The position numbers were made by a program, and so were the translations under genes. A stretch of DNA of 51,251 nt from Faecalibacterium hattorii (GTDB taxonomy: Bacteria; Bacillota; Clostridia; Oscillospirales; Ruminococcaceae): positions 1 through 51,251 of the forward strand of contig NZ_PRLC01000020.1 in the NCBI RefSeq assembly GCF_003287455.1, written 5' to 3'. Of the stretch, positions 27,162 to 35,275 are shown one piece after another. Under the pieces are notes generated by a model. The model had not been told where the DNA came from. It worked only from the letters and a program-made list of their open reading frames with translations, and did not search any database. Numbering within the stretch: position 1 is the stretch's first letter; each line of letters starts with the position of its first letter.

Positions 27162-27233
27162 GTAACCACACGGCTGTGGTCGGAGGTACTGGTTACAAAG
27201 GCGTAACGGATGTGTTTCCGTTACGCCTTTTTT
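27162..27233 (+). promoter_or_regulatory. Leader with intrinsic terminator and competing GTAAC/GTTAC pairings (candidate attenuator or small RNA)
   Basis: Between the promoter and the binding-protein gene, a 12-bp terminator stem AAGGCGTAACGG/CCGTTACGCCTT (27198-27209 with 27218-27229) is followed by TTTTTT. Upstream GGTTAC (27191-27196) can pair with GTAAC (27203-27207) in the terminator arm, or with GTAACC (27162-27167). A CCACA-CGGC-TGTGG hairpin (27166-27179) overlaps that last element. This arrangement could permit conditional termination, or simply give a 70-base RNA. I do not recognise a known riboswitch class. Confidence 0.55.
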
Positions 27234-27318
27234 GTCTTCCTCCCCGTTGATGGGAAACAGCGGTGCCCGGCCGTGCCGCTTTCAAAACATGAAACACGAA
27301 GAAAGAGGGATTTTTATT

Positions 27319-29358
27319 ATGGCAACTTCGATTTCTCGCCGTCAGTTTCTCAAGGCAAGCGGTCTGGCAGCCGCAAGCGCCTGTGCAGCCGGTCTGCTGA
27401 GCAGCTGCGGCGGCGGTTCTTCTGCGGGCAGCACCGGCGGTTCCGCCTCCGGCTCCGTCGATACCACCAAGTACACCATCCTGTACTCCAGCCAGCCCGC
27501 TACCCTGAACTATCTGACCACCGCCACCGATCTGGAAATGGTCGTGGGCGCAAACTGCGTGGATACCCTCGTCGAGTACGACAACAAGGGTGTCATGCGC
27601 GAAGGTCTGGCGACCAGTTGGGACTGGGATGCCGACACCCTGACTTGGACCTTCCACCTGCGGGAGGAGAACTGGGTGGACAACAACGGCGAGGTCGTGG
27701 CCCCTGTCACCGCACAGGACTTCGTAGACGCACTGAAGTACGTCCTGACCCCGGACTACGCTTCCTCCAACGTCGGTCTGGTCACCGCCTATGTCGCCGG
27801 TGCCGAGGACTACTACAACTACTACGTCTATCTGAACAACGCCAACACCGGCGTGGTGGACGACGACGGCACCACCTACACGGCCGACGCCAGCGGCGTG
27901 GTCACCGTGACCTCTTCCGACGGCACCGCTGAGACCTACTCCCCCGTGGACTTCGACACCGTCGGCATCAAGGCCGTGGACGACCACACCCTGACCTACA
28001 CCCTGACTTACGACTTCCCCGGCTTCCTGAGTCTGCTGTGCTACCTGCCCTATGAGCCCGCCTACGGCCCGCTGCTGGAAGAGATGGGCGACCAGTACGC
28101 CACCTCTGCCGAGACCATGTACAGCTGCGGCGCCTTCTATCTGGCCGAGTACGAGTCTCTGGAGACTTGGATCATGAAGAAGAACCCGGAGAACTACGAC
28201 GCCGACAACGTCTTCATCGAGACCATCAGCCGCATCTACAACGCCGAGGCCGCCGTCAACGGCCCGGAGATGATCAAGCGCGGCGAGATCGACGAAGCCA
28301 CCATCGGCTCCGACATCCTCGACAGCTGGCTGTCCGACGACACCACCAAGAGCATGGTCTCCATGGACCGCCCCAACACCAACTACACCTACTTCTACAT
28401 GTTCAACTTCATGCCCTTCGCCCACGAGTTCTCCAACTGGAGCGTGGAGGGCGTGGACGCCGAGTATGAGCCCGAAAACTGGGCGAAGGCCATCAACAAC
28501 ACCAACTTCCGCAAGAGCTTTTTGTACGGCATCAACAACGCCGTCACGCTGGCGGTCTCCGCACCGGAAGGCTACGACGGCTACAAGCTGAACACGATCA
28601 CCCCGCCCAGCTTCTGCGCCACCACCGACGGTGTGGACTACACCAAGTGCGGCGATCTGGCCGACATCACCGAGTTCTTCGACGAGGCCAAGGCCAAGGA
28701 GTTCCGCGACGCTGCCGTAGAGGAGCTGACCGCACAGGGCGTCACTTTCCCCATCAAGGTCCAGCTGCCCTACAACCCCTCCTCGACCGATTGGGACAAG
28801 CAGTGTCAGGTCTTCAAGCAGCAGTTGGAGGGCGTGCTGAACGACGGCTTCGACTTCATCGATGTCGTCATCACCGAGGGCCCGGCCGACAGCTTCCTGT
28901 CTGCAGTCCGCCGCAACGGCAAGTTCGAGTTCCTGCTCTGCAACTGGGGCGCCGACTACTCCGATCCGGAGACCGAGACCGACCCGTTCTATCAGGCTGA
29001 GGGTTCCCGCGGAATGCGCTACGCTTATCTGCGCACCGGCGTGGAGGACGGCTTCATCACCGGCGACACCGCCGATGCCATCATGAAGTACATGACCTCC
29101 ATCGAGGCCGCCAAGCAGATCACCGACGACATCGGCGCCCGTTATAAGGCTTTCGCGGATGCCGAGGCCCTGCTCATCAATAACGCGCTGGTCATCCCCC
29201 GCGGCATGAGCGTGCCCGCCTACCTCGCCACCCGCCTGAACTACTGGGAGGGTCAGTACGCTTCCACCGGCTTCTCCAACAAGCGCCTGAAGGGCATCCA
29301 TGTCCTCGACCACTACATCTCCATGGAGGAGTACGAGGCCAACCGCGACGCCCGCTGA
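27319..29358 (+). CDS. Solute-binding lipoprotein, oligopeptide (SBP_bac_5) type, with Tat-like signal
   Basis: A 679-residue extracellular binding protein. The signal peptide contains a twin-arginine motif SRRQFLK (residues 6-12) and a lipobox LSSC, so it is probably a membrane-anchored lipoprotein. The mature part matches OppA-like family 5 proteins (YSSQPATLNYLTTATD, TLTWTFHLREENWVDNNGE, AQDFVDALKYVLTPDYA). An insertion of about 45 Asp/Thr-rich residues (roughly 174-218) interrupts the first lobe. The ligand is probably peptides. The ATG at 27319 follows AGAGGGA; an in-frame upstream extension starts inside the terminator region. No permease or ATPase gene is adjacent. Confidence 0.9.
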   Translation: MATSISRRQFLKASGLAAASACAAGLLSSCGGGSSAGSTGGSASGSVDTTKYTILYSSQPATLNYLTTATDLEMVVGANCVDTLVEYDNKGVMREGLATSWDWDADTLTWTFHLREENWVDNNGEVVAPVTAQDFVDALKYVLTPDYASSNVGLVTAYVAGAEDYYNYYVYLNNANTGVVDDDGTTYTADASGVVTVTSSDGTAETYSPVDFDTVGIKAVDDHTLTYTLTYDFPGFLSLLCYLPYEPAYGPLLEEMGDQYATSAETMYSCGAFYLAEYESLETWIMKKNPENYDADNVFIETISRIYNAEAAVNGPEMIKRGEIDEATIGSDILDSWLSDDTTKSMVSMDRPNTNYTYFYMFNFMPFAHEFSNWSVEGVDAEYEPENWAKAINNTNFRKSFLYGINNAVTLAVSAPEGYDGYKLNTITPPSFCATTDGVDYTKCGDLADITEFFDEAKAKEFRDAAVEELTAQGVTFPIKVQLPYNPSSTDWDKQCQVFKQQLEGVLNDGFDFIDVVITEGPADSFLSAVRRNGKFEFLLCNWGADYSDPETETDPFYQAEGSRGMRYAYLRTGVEDGFITGDTADAIMKYMTSIEAAKQITDDIGARYKAFADAEALLINNALVIPRGMSVPAYLATRLNYWEGQYASTGFSNKRLKGIHVLDHYISMEEYEANRDAR

Positions 29359-29371
29359 TCTCTGACATCTG

Positions 29372-29414
29372 ACAAAAATGGCTTCCGGCACAAGGCCGGA
29401 AGCCATTTTTTTGT
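29372..29414. terminator. Bidirectional terminator between the binding protein and the ABC-2 permease
   Basis: AAAAATGGCTTCCGGC and GCCGGAAGCCATTTTT form a long stem (about 29374-29410) with A- and T-runs on both sides. Confidence 0.9.
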
Positions 29415-30277
29415 TATTCGAGATTCAGTTTATGTTTCATCAGCCAGCGGGTCAGGCAGAAGTAGACCGCCGCAATGGCCACAGTGAAGACGAAGCAGAA
29501 CAGGCAGCTGGCCCCCTGCCCGAAGGCCGCCGCTATATAGTGCATCACCGGGGCCCCCTCGCTGCCGTTCGAAACATCCACGAGCTTGTAGGTCACATCC
29601 ACGAACAGGGCCGCATCGTTCGTGCCCAGCAGCTTATCGATTTGGTTCTCCACGATGTTCATCCCGATGAAAGCGAGGATGCCCGCCACCATCGTCTGCT
29701 TCTTGAACTGGTGGGCGATCATACAGGCGGCGTAGACGCAGAGGATGAGGCTGGCCAGCCGGGCCAGATTGATGAGGATGGTCCACACCATTGCCACCCA
29801 AAACTCCGGGCCCAGCTCCTCGTACAGCATCTGCCACAGCTGCTTCCATCTGTCCCAACTCAATGTGCCGAGAACTTCCGCGTCCAGCACACCGATGCTG
29901 ACCATCACCGTGATGCAGACGACACCCACAAGGCCGCTGCACAGCACCCAGACCATGCTGGTGAGGAGCTTGGAGAGGATGAGCTGGGTCTCGGTCACGG
30001 GCAGGGTGTGCATCAGGTAGCCCTCCCGGCCCAGCAGGTTCCGGCAGAACCGCTGCACCGTGTTCACGAAGCAAAGCACCGCGATGGCAAGGATGACCGA
30101 GACATACACGATCATCAGAATCACTTGGAGATTCTGGAAGCTTGTGCTGTGGGCCAGCGCGTGTTCCTGCCGGAAGGTCACCCCCAGCACCACGCTCAAC
30201 AGCGCCAGCGCCAGATACAGCCCGAAATACAGGCGTTTCGTGGCCTTGAACTCATATTTCAGCAATTGTTTCAGCAT
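29414..30277 (-). CDS. ABC-2-type transporter membrane protein
   Basis: A 287-residue protein with six predicted transmembrane helices. The amphipathic start MLKQLLKYEFKATKRL is typical of ABC-2 permeases that end up paired with YtrB-like ATPases. An REGYLMHTLPVTETQLILSKLL segment, the usual cytoplasmic loop of this family, lies at about residues 88-109. It overlaps the ATPase gene by seven bases and lies downstream of it. The substrate is unknown; related GntR-linked systems are induced by cell-wall antibiotics. Confidence 0.85.
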   Translation of the reverse strand: MLKQLLKYEFKATKRLYFGLYLALALLSVVLGVTFRQEHALAHSTSFQNLQVILMIVYVSVILAIAVLCFVNTVQRFCRNLLGREGYLMHTLPVTETQLILSKLLTSMVWVLCSGLVGVVCITVMVSIGVLDAEVLGTLSWDRWKQLWQMLYEELGPEFWVAMVWTILINLARLASLILCVYAACMIAHQFKKQTMVAGILAFIGMNIVENQIDKLLGTNDAALFVDVTYKLVDVSNGSEGAPVMHYIAAAFGQGASCLFCFVFTVAIAAVYFCLTRWLMKHKLNLE

Positions 30278-30999
30278 TTGAATACCTCCCGGAAATACGC
30301 ATCGACGCTCATGCCTTCAGTCTCGCGGATGTCATCCACGGCGCGGTGGGCAAAGATCTTGCCGTCCTTCAGGAAAACGGCCTCGTCCAGCACCGGCTCG
30401 ATGTCCTCGATGAGGTGGGTGGAAATGACCACCGTTGCGTCCTTGCTGTAGTTGGAAATGATGGTGTTCAGGATATAGTCCCGCGCGGCGGGGTCCACGC
30501 CGCCGATGGGCTCATCCAGCAGGTAGAGCTTGGCGGCGCGGCTCATGGCCAGCACCAGTTGGACCTTTTCCTTATTGCCTTTGGAAAGGGTCTTGAGCCG
30601 GGCCTTGGGGTCGATGTTCAGCCGGGCCAGCATTTCGTTGGCCTTGGCGGCATCGAAGCCGATGTAAGCTTTGGCTTCGCTGGGGGTGCCGTAGAAATCG
30701 CGGAACATGTTCACCAGCTCCTCCACCCGCATCCAATCGGGCAGCCAGTCGGCATCCGGCAGGTAGGAGACGATCTCCTTCGTCTCCGGGCCGGGGGTCA
30801 TGCCCGCGATTTTGAGGACGCCCGCACTGGGCTGCAACAGACCGTTCGCCAGCTTGATGAGGGTCGTTTTGCCGCTGCCGTTGGGCCCCAGCAGCCCCAC
30901 GATGCGGCCAAAATCGAGGCTCAGGTCGATATTGTCCAGCGCCGTCTTCTCTTTGCCGTAGGTCTTGGACAGGTGCTCACAGGTCAATACTTTACTCAT
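30271..30999 (-). CDS. ABC transporter ATP-binding protein (YtrB-like)
   Basis: A 242-residue ATPase with Walker A GPNGSGKTT, a Q-loop replaced by SYLPDADWL, signature LSKGNKEKVQ, Walker B LYLLDEPIGGVDP and the H-loop STHLIED. The LSKGN signature and the shape of the Q-loop region are typical of ATPases from the YtrA-regulated ABC exporters. It overlaps the GntR regulator gene upstream by eight bases and the permease downstream by seven, so the three are tightly coupled. Confidence 0.93.
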   Translation of the reverse strand: MSKVLTCEHLSKTYGKEKTALDNIDLSLDFGRIVGLLGPNGSGKTTLIKLANGLLQPSAGVLKIAGMTPGPETKEIVSYLPDADWLPDWMRVEELVNMFRDFYGTPSEAKAYIGFDAAKANEMLARLNIDPKARLKTLSKGNKEKVQLVLAMSRAAKLYLLDEPIGGVDPAARDYILNTIISNYSKDATVVISTHLIEDIEPVLDEAVFLKDGKIFAHRAVDDIRETEGMSVDAYFREVFKC

Positions 31000-31372
31000 G
31001 CTGTTCTCCCTCCGTTTCGTTCCAGCGCTCCAGCAATTCCGTAGTCTGCTGGGGCGTATAGCCGATGCTGCGCATCTTTTCTAAAAATTCAGCGGCCATG
31101 TTCCGGGCGGCCTCGGCCCGCAGCTGTTCGATCAATTCCGTGTCCTCCGTTACAAAACGGCCATTGGTCCGCTCGGTGCGGACAAGGCCCTCGGCTTCCA
31201 GTTGGGCCAGCGCCCGCTGCATCGTGTTGGGGTTGACCCCCGCTGCCGCGGCAAGGTCGCGCACCGAATCGAGGTGGCCGCCGGGCGGGTAGGTGCCCGC
31301 TAAGATCTTGGCTTTCAGCCGCTCCACCAGCTGCGCGTAAATCGGGCGGCTGGCATCAAACTGTTCGCTCAT
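30992..31372 (-). CDS. GntR family regulator, YtrA subfamily
   Basis: A 126-residue regulator with a GntR winged helix (PIYAQLVERLKAKILAGTYPPGG ... SVRDLAAAAGVNPNTMQRALAQLEAEGLV) and only a short helical C-terminal dimerisation segment, the mark of the YtrA subfamily. It heads an operon with an ABC ATPase and permease. CAAGGAG lies eight bases before the ATG at 31372; an ATG seven codons upstream has no ribosome-binding site and sits beside the operator. It is likely autoregulated through the TTAAGCGCTTAA palindrome. Confidence 0.92.
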   Translation of the reverse strand: MSEQFDASRPIYAQLVERLKAKILAGTYPPGGHLDSVRDLAAAAGVNPNTMQRALAQLEAEGLVRTERTNGRFVTEDTELIEQLRAEAARNMAAEFLEKMRSIGYTPQQTTELLERWNETEGEQHE

Positions 31373-31397
31373 CTCTGTCTCTCCTTGTGTCATTGTG

Positions 31398-31409
31398 TTA
31401 AGCGCTTAA
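31398..31409. promoter_or_regulatory. Palindromic operator candidate (TTAAGCGCTTAA) for the YtrA-type regulator
   Basis: A perfect 12-bp palindrome, extended by flanking GT/AC, lies five bases downstream of the -10 hexamer and at the predicted transcription start. This position is typical of repressor operators. Confidence 0.7.
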
Positions 31410-31413
31410 TACA

Positions 31414-31441
31414 ATAATATACCGTTTTGGATTTTTGTCAA
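31414..31441 (-). promoter_or_regulatory. Sigma-A-type promoter of the GntR/ABC operon
   Basis: On the minus strand TTGACA (31436-31441) and TATTAT (31414-31419) are 16 bases apart; the operator follows at once. Confidence 0.75.
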
Positions 31442-31471
31442 GGGGTTTCCGCCAAAATTTCAAAAAAACGC

Positions 31472-31525
31472 AAAAAGCCCCCGGAAGGGCAGACAGCGTA
31501 CGCTGTGCTTCCCCTCCGGGGGCTA
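31472..31525 (-). terminator. Intrinsic terminator after pnp
   Basis: AGCCCCCGGA and TCCGGGGGCT form the outer stem, an inner ACAGCGTACGCTGT palindrome adds a second pairing, and on the minus strand a TTTTTG run follows. Confidence 0.85.
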
Positions 31526-31547
31526 TCGTATGCAGTTTTCGGGGCGC

Positions 31548-33698
31548 TTAGTTCTGTTCCTGCTGCTGGGCAGCCTTCTTGGCTTCGAGGGCCAGAATGG
31601 CGTCGCGGCGGCTCAGGTTGATGCGGCCCTGCTGGTCGATGTCGGTGACCTTGACCACGATGGCGTCGCCCACAGCAACCACATCCTCCACCCGCTCGAC
31701 CCGCTTGGTGTCCAGCTTGGAGATGTGGACGAGGCCTTCCTTGCCCGGTGCGATCTCAACGAAGGCGCCGAAGTTCATCAGGCGGGTGACCTTGCCCTTG
31801 TAGATGGCACCGATCTCCGGGTCCTCCACGATGGTCTTGATGGTGAAGATGGCGCGCTTTGCGTCCTCCTGATCCACCGCGGAGACGAAGACGTGGCCGT
31901 CCTCCTGCACGTCGATCTTGCAGTTGCAGGTGGCGCAGATGTCCTGAATGACCTTGCCGCCCTTGCCGATGACGTCCTTGATCTTGTCGGTGGGGATCAT
32001 CATGCTGAACATCTTGGGAGCCCAGCGGCTCAGCTCGTGGCGCGGCTCGGCAATGACGGGCTTGATGATCTCATCGAGGATGTACAGGCGGCCCTTGCGG
32101 CACTTCTCGAAGGCCTCGGCGATGATATCGTAGGTCAGGCCGTCGATCTTGATGTCCATCTGGATGGCGGTGATGCCCTTGCGGGTGCCGCCCACCTTGA
32201 AGTCCATATCGCCGTGGAAGTCCTCCACGCCCTGAATGTCCAGCATGGTCATCCAGCGGTCACCCTCGGTGATCAGGCCGCAGGAGATGCCCGCGACCGG
32301 AGCCTTGATGGGCACACCGGCGTCCATCAGAGCCAGCGTGGAGCCGCAGATGGAAGCCTGAGAGGTGGAACCGTTGGAAGAGAGGACCTCGGACACGCAG
32401 CGGATGGTGTAGGGGAACTCCTCCAGAGAGGGCAGCACGGGCACGAGAGCGCGCTCCGCCAGTGCGCCGTGGCCGATCTCGCGGCGGCCGGGGCTGCGGG
32501 GTGCGCGGGCCTCGCCGACGGAGTACGGCGGGAAGTTGTAGTGGTGGATGTAGCGCTTGGTCTGCTCGTCGGTCAGGTCATCCATGAGCTGATTGTCCTT
32601 GGTGCCGCCGAGGGTGCAGGTGGTGAGCACCTGCGTCTGGCCGCGGGTGAACATGCCGGAGCCATGGACGCGGGGCAGGATGCCGACTTCGGCAGCCAGC
32701 GGGCGGATCTCGTTGATGCCGCGGCCATCCACGCGCTTGCCCTCATCCAGCAGCCAGCGGCGGACGACGTACTTCTGCATCTTGTAGCTGACGAGGTCGA
32801 GGTCGGCGTCGGTCAGGTCGGGATACTCCTCGGCGATCTTGTCCATGATGGGCAGCAGAGCGGCGTCGCGCACGTTCTTGTCGTCGGTATCCATGGCAGC
32901 CTTGAAGTCGTCGAGGTACTTGTTCTGGATGGCGTGGTAGACGTCCATATCCAGACCGACGACTTGGAAGTCGATCTTCGGCTTGCCGCGCTCGGCAACG
33001 ATCTGGTTGATGAAGGTGATGATCTTCTTGATCTCCACGTGAGCGGCCTTGATGGCGTTCAGCATGGTGTCCTCATCCACCTCGTTGGCACCGGCCTCGA
33101 TCATGACGATCTTATCCATGGTGGCGGCAACGGTCAGGGCGAGGTCACTCTTCTTGCGCTGCTCCTGCGTGGGGTTCAGGACGATCTCGCCGTCCACCAG
33201 ACCCACCTGCACACCGCCGATGGGGCCGTTCCAAGGGATCTCAGACACGGCGGTGACGAGGGATGCGCCGATCATGCCGGCGATCTCCGGGCTGCAATCG
33301 GGGTCAAGGCTCATGACGGTCATGGTGATGCAGACATCGTTGCGCATCTCCTTGGGGAACAGCGGGCGCATGGGGCGGTCCACCACGCGGCTGGTGAGGA
33401 TGGCGCGCTCACCGGGGCGGCCCTCGCGGCGCATGAAGCTGCCGGGGATGCGGCCAGCGGCGTAGAGCTTTTCCTCATACTCCACGTTCAGGGGGAAGAA
33501 ATCCACACCTTCGCGGGGCTTGGGGCTCATGACGACGTTGCACATCACGCAGGTCTCGCCGTAGCGGATCAGGGCGCTTGCGTTGGACAGTCCGCACATC
33601 TTGCCCATCTCTGCCTTGAACAGGCGGCCGGCCAGCGTGGTCTCGTAGACCTTGTAGTTCTCAAAGGTCTCCTTACGGGAACCAAATTCGATTGCCAT
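31548..33698 (-). CDS. pnp: Polyribonucleotide nucleotidyltransferase (PNPase)
   Basis: A 716-residue enzyme with the normal domain order: two RNase PH domains, a KH domain (DKIKDVIGKGGKVIQDI) and a C-terminal S1 domain (GAIYKGKVTRLMNFGAFVEIAPGKEGLVHISKL). The second core has the catalytic-region motif SPGRREIGHGALAERAL. It degrades mRNA 3' to 5' by phosphorolysis and takes part in the degradosome. AAGGAGG precedes the ATG at 33698. It lies downstream of rpsO, the classic order, but a terminator and a possible extended -10 promoter lie between them. Confidence 0.97.
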   Translation of the reverse strand: MAIEFGSRKETFENYKVYETTLAGRLFKAEMGKMCGLSNASALIRYGETCVMCNVVMSPKPREGVDFFPLNVEYEEKLYAAGRIPGSFMRREGRPGERAILTSRVVDRPMRPLFPKEMRNDVCITMTVMSLDPDCSPEIAGMIGASLVTAVSEIPWNGPIGGVQVGLVDGEIVLNPTQEQRKKSDLALTVAATMDKIVMIEAGANEVDEDTMLNAIKAAHVEIKKIITFINQIVAERGKPKIDFQVVGLDMDVYHAIQNKYLDDFKAAMDTDDKNVRDAALLPIMDKIAEEYPDLTDADLDLVSYKMQKYVVRRWLLDEGKRVDGRGINEIRPLAAEVGILPRVHGSGMFTRGQTQVLTTCTLGGTKDNQLMDDLTDEQTKRYIHHYNFPPYSVGEARAPRSPGRREIGHGALAERALVPVLPSLEEFPYTIRCVSEVLSSNGSTSQASICGSTLALMDAGVPIKAPVAGISCGLITEGDRWMTMLDIQGVEDFHGDMDFKVGGTRKGITAIQMDIKIDGLTYDIIAEAFEKCRKGRLYILDEIIKPVIAEPRHELSRWAPKMFSMMIPTDKIKDVIGKGGKVIQDICATCNCKIDVQEDGHVFVSAVDQEDAKRAIFTIKTIVEDPEIGAIYKGKVTRLMNFGAFVEIAPGKEGLVHISKLDTKRVERVEDVVAVGDAIVVKVTDIDQQGRINLSRRDAILALEAKKAAQQQEQN

Positions 33699-33758
33699 TT
33701 GGTTTGCCTCCTTTGTCCTTTTAGCGGTTTTTATCTTCCAAAAGGCTGCCCGCCGCGC

Positions 33759-33767
33759 ATCATAGCA
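33759..33767 (-). promoter_or_regulatory. Extended -10 promoter candidate of pnp
   Basis: On the minus strand TGCTATGAT (TATGAT at 33759-33764) lies about 60 bases before the pnp start; no good -35 is visible. Confidence 0.4.
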
Positions 33768-33861
33768 ATAAATCCAGCGCCCGTGCCGCTGCCCCAAAAA
33801 GGCTTTGCACAGGCGTTCGATTTACTGCTGCAACACGCAGCAGCGGCCGTTTGTTCCACAA

Positions 33862-33905
33862 AAAAGCAAAGGGCAAGCACCACATACGCGGTACCTGCCC
33901 TCTGT
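33862..33905 (-). terminator. Intrinsic terminator after rpsO
   Basis: On the minus strand GGGCAGGTACC pairs with GGTGCTTGCCC around a short loop, with one or two mismatches, and is followed by TTTGCTTTTTT. Confidence 0.8.
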
Positions 33906-33911
33906 TTTCTA

Positions 33912-34166
33912 TTACTTACGCAGACCCAGAGTTGCGATCAGAGCACGGTAACGCTCGATGTCCTTCTTCTGGAGGTAGGCCAGCAGATTGCGGCGGCGGC
34001 CAACCATCTTCATCAGACCACGGCGGCTGTGGTGATCGTTCGGGTTCTTCTTCAGGTGCTCATTCAGCTCGTTGATGTGAGCGGTCAGCAGAGCGACCTG
34101 AACTTCGGGGGAGCCAGTATCCTTCTCGGTCAGAGCGACTTTGGCCATAACTTCCTGCTTGTTCAT
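33912..34166 (-). CDS. rpsO: 30S ribosomal protein S15
   Basis: An 84-residue S15 with the conserved [31 protein letters not shown] and [13 protein letters not shown] segments that contact 16S rRNA in the central domain. AGAGGT precedes the ATG at 34166; homologues also begin a few residues before MAKVAL. It has its own strong promoter and a leader of about 100 bases. Confidence 0.97.
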   Translation of the reverse strand: MNKQEVMAKVALTEKDTGSPEVQVALLTAHINELNEHLKKNPNDHHSRRGLMKMVGRRRNLLAYLQKKDIERYRALIATLGLRK

Positions 34167-34275
34167 AGTAACAGTACCTCTTTATAAAATTTTATTTGCC
34201 GGCGGCACAGAATGCGGGAAAACGGTACTCCCGGAAACGGGCATACTCCCAGCCCCGTGCTGCGGTAACAAACTT

Positions 34276-34304
34276 AGTATAACAGAACCGGATGTAAAAT
34301 GCAA
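34276..34304 (-). promoter_or_regulatory. Sigma-A-type promoter of rpsO
   Basis: On the minus strand TTGCAT (34299-34304) and TATACT (34276-34281) are 17 bases apart. The leader that follows (about 34269-34167) contains a CCCGTTTCCGGG hairpin and two GGGAGTA repeats. Confidence 0.8.
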
Positions 34305-34311
34305 GAAAAAT

Positions 34312-35253
34312 TTATCCATTCTGTGCTTTCTTTTCCGGTTTTGCGAAATATTCCTGCGCCCGCCGGGCTGCATGGTGGATGCAGTCCTTCAGCTCCTCCA
34401 GCGAGTCGAACTTTTTGCTGGGGCTGAGGTAGGCGTGGAACTCCACCACCGGGTCGGCACCGTAGAGGTCGCCGGAGAAGCCGGGGATGAAGGTCTCGCA
34501 GGTCACTTTGGAGGTGTCGTTGTTCACCGTGGGCCGGGTGCCCAGCCCGGTGGCCGAGGGATACCACTTCTCCCCGATCTTGGTGCGGGTGATATAGATG
34601 CCGAAGCGCGGCAGCTGGAACCCCTGCGGATAGATCTGGTTGATGGTGGGCACCCCCAGCGTGTGCCCCAGCCCCGCGCCGTGCTGCACCGCAAAGCGGA
34701 TGGCGTAGGGCATCCCCAGCATGGCATTGGCCGCCGGGATGTCGCCGCCCTCCAGCGCGGTGCGGATGCGGGTGGAGGACACCGGCTTTTCCTCAAACTG
34801 GGTCATGGGCACCACGACGACCTCCACCCCCAGTGGGGCGCAGAGCCTGCGCAGCAGGTCGGGGGTACCGGCCGCCTTGGCCCCGAAGGTGAAGTTCTCG
34901 CCGCAGAACAGTGCCTTGGCTTGGCAGTCCTGCACGATGCCGTACACGAACTGTTCCGGCGTCATGGCGCGGATCTCCTCGAACTGGGGGCAGAGGTAAT
35001 ACTCCACCCCAAGGCTGGCGATCAGGGCGTGCTTGTCCTCGGTGGAGAGCAGACGCTTGCCCTTCATTTTGTTGTCGGCGGGCAGTTGGAAGGTGAACAC
35101 CGCCGGTGCCGCGCCGTGGGCCTTGGCCCATGCCACAGCCCCGTCGATCACCGCACGGTGGCCGATGTGGATGCCGTCAAAAAAGCCCATGGCGACGGCG
35201 GTGCCGCCTTCGTGTTCCAGCGCCAGCGGCGAAAGAGAGGATAGGATCTGCAT
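34312..35253 (-). CDS. ribF: Bifunctional riboflavin kinase / FAD synthetase
   Basis: A 313-residue RibF. The N-terminal nucleotidylyl-transferase domain has GFFDGIHIGHRAVI (about 23-36) and the SSTRIRTAL motif (about 163-171); the C-terminal kinase domain has GLGHTLGVPTINQIYP and GIYITRTKI. It phosphorylates riboflavin to FMN and adenylylates FMN to FAD. The ATG at 35253 is 22 bases after the truB stop, with AAGGAA upstream, so it is part of the nusA-infB operon. Confidence 0.95.
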   Translation of the reverse strand: MQILSSLSPLALEHEGGTAVAMGFFDGIHIGHRAVIDGAVAWAKAHGAAPAVFTFQLPADNKMKGKRLLSTEDKHALIASLGVEYYLCPQFEEIRAMTPEQFVYGIVQDCQAKALFCGENFTFGAKAAGTPDLLRRLCAPLGVEVVVVPMTQFEEKPVSSTRIRTALEGGDIPAANAMLGMPYAIRFAVQHGAGLGHTLGVPTINQIYPQGFQLPRFGIYITRTKIGEKWYPSATGLGTRPTVNNDTSKVTCETFIPGFSGDLYGADPVVEFHAYLSPSKKFDSLEELKDCIHHAARRAQEYFAKPEKKAQNG

Positions 35254-35275
35254 TGGATTTTCGTTCCTTTTTCTA

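Noticed and set aside
31482-31512. Inner palindrome in the pnp terminator as a possible operator
   Set aside because: It is explained as the upper part of the terminator hairpin; no promoter is near it.
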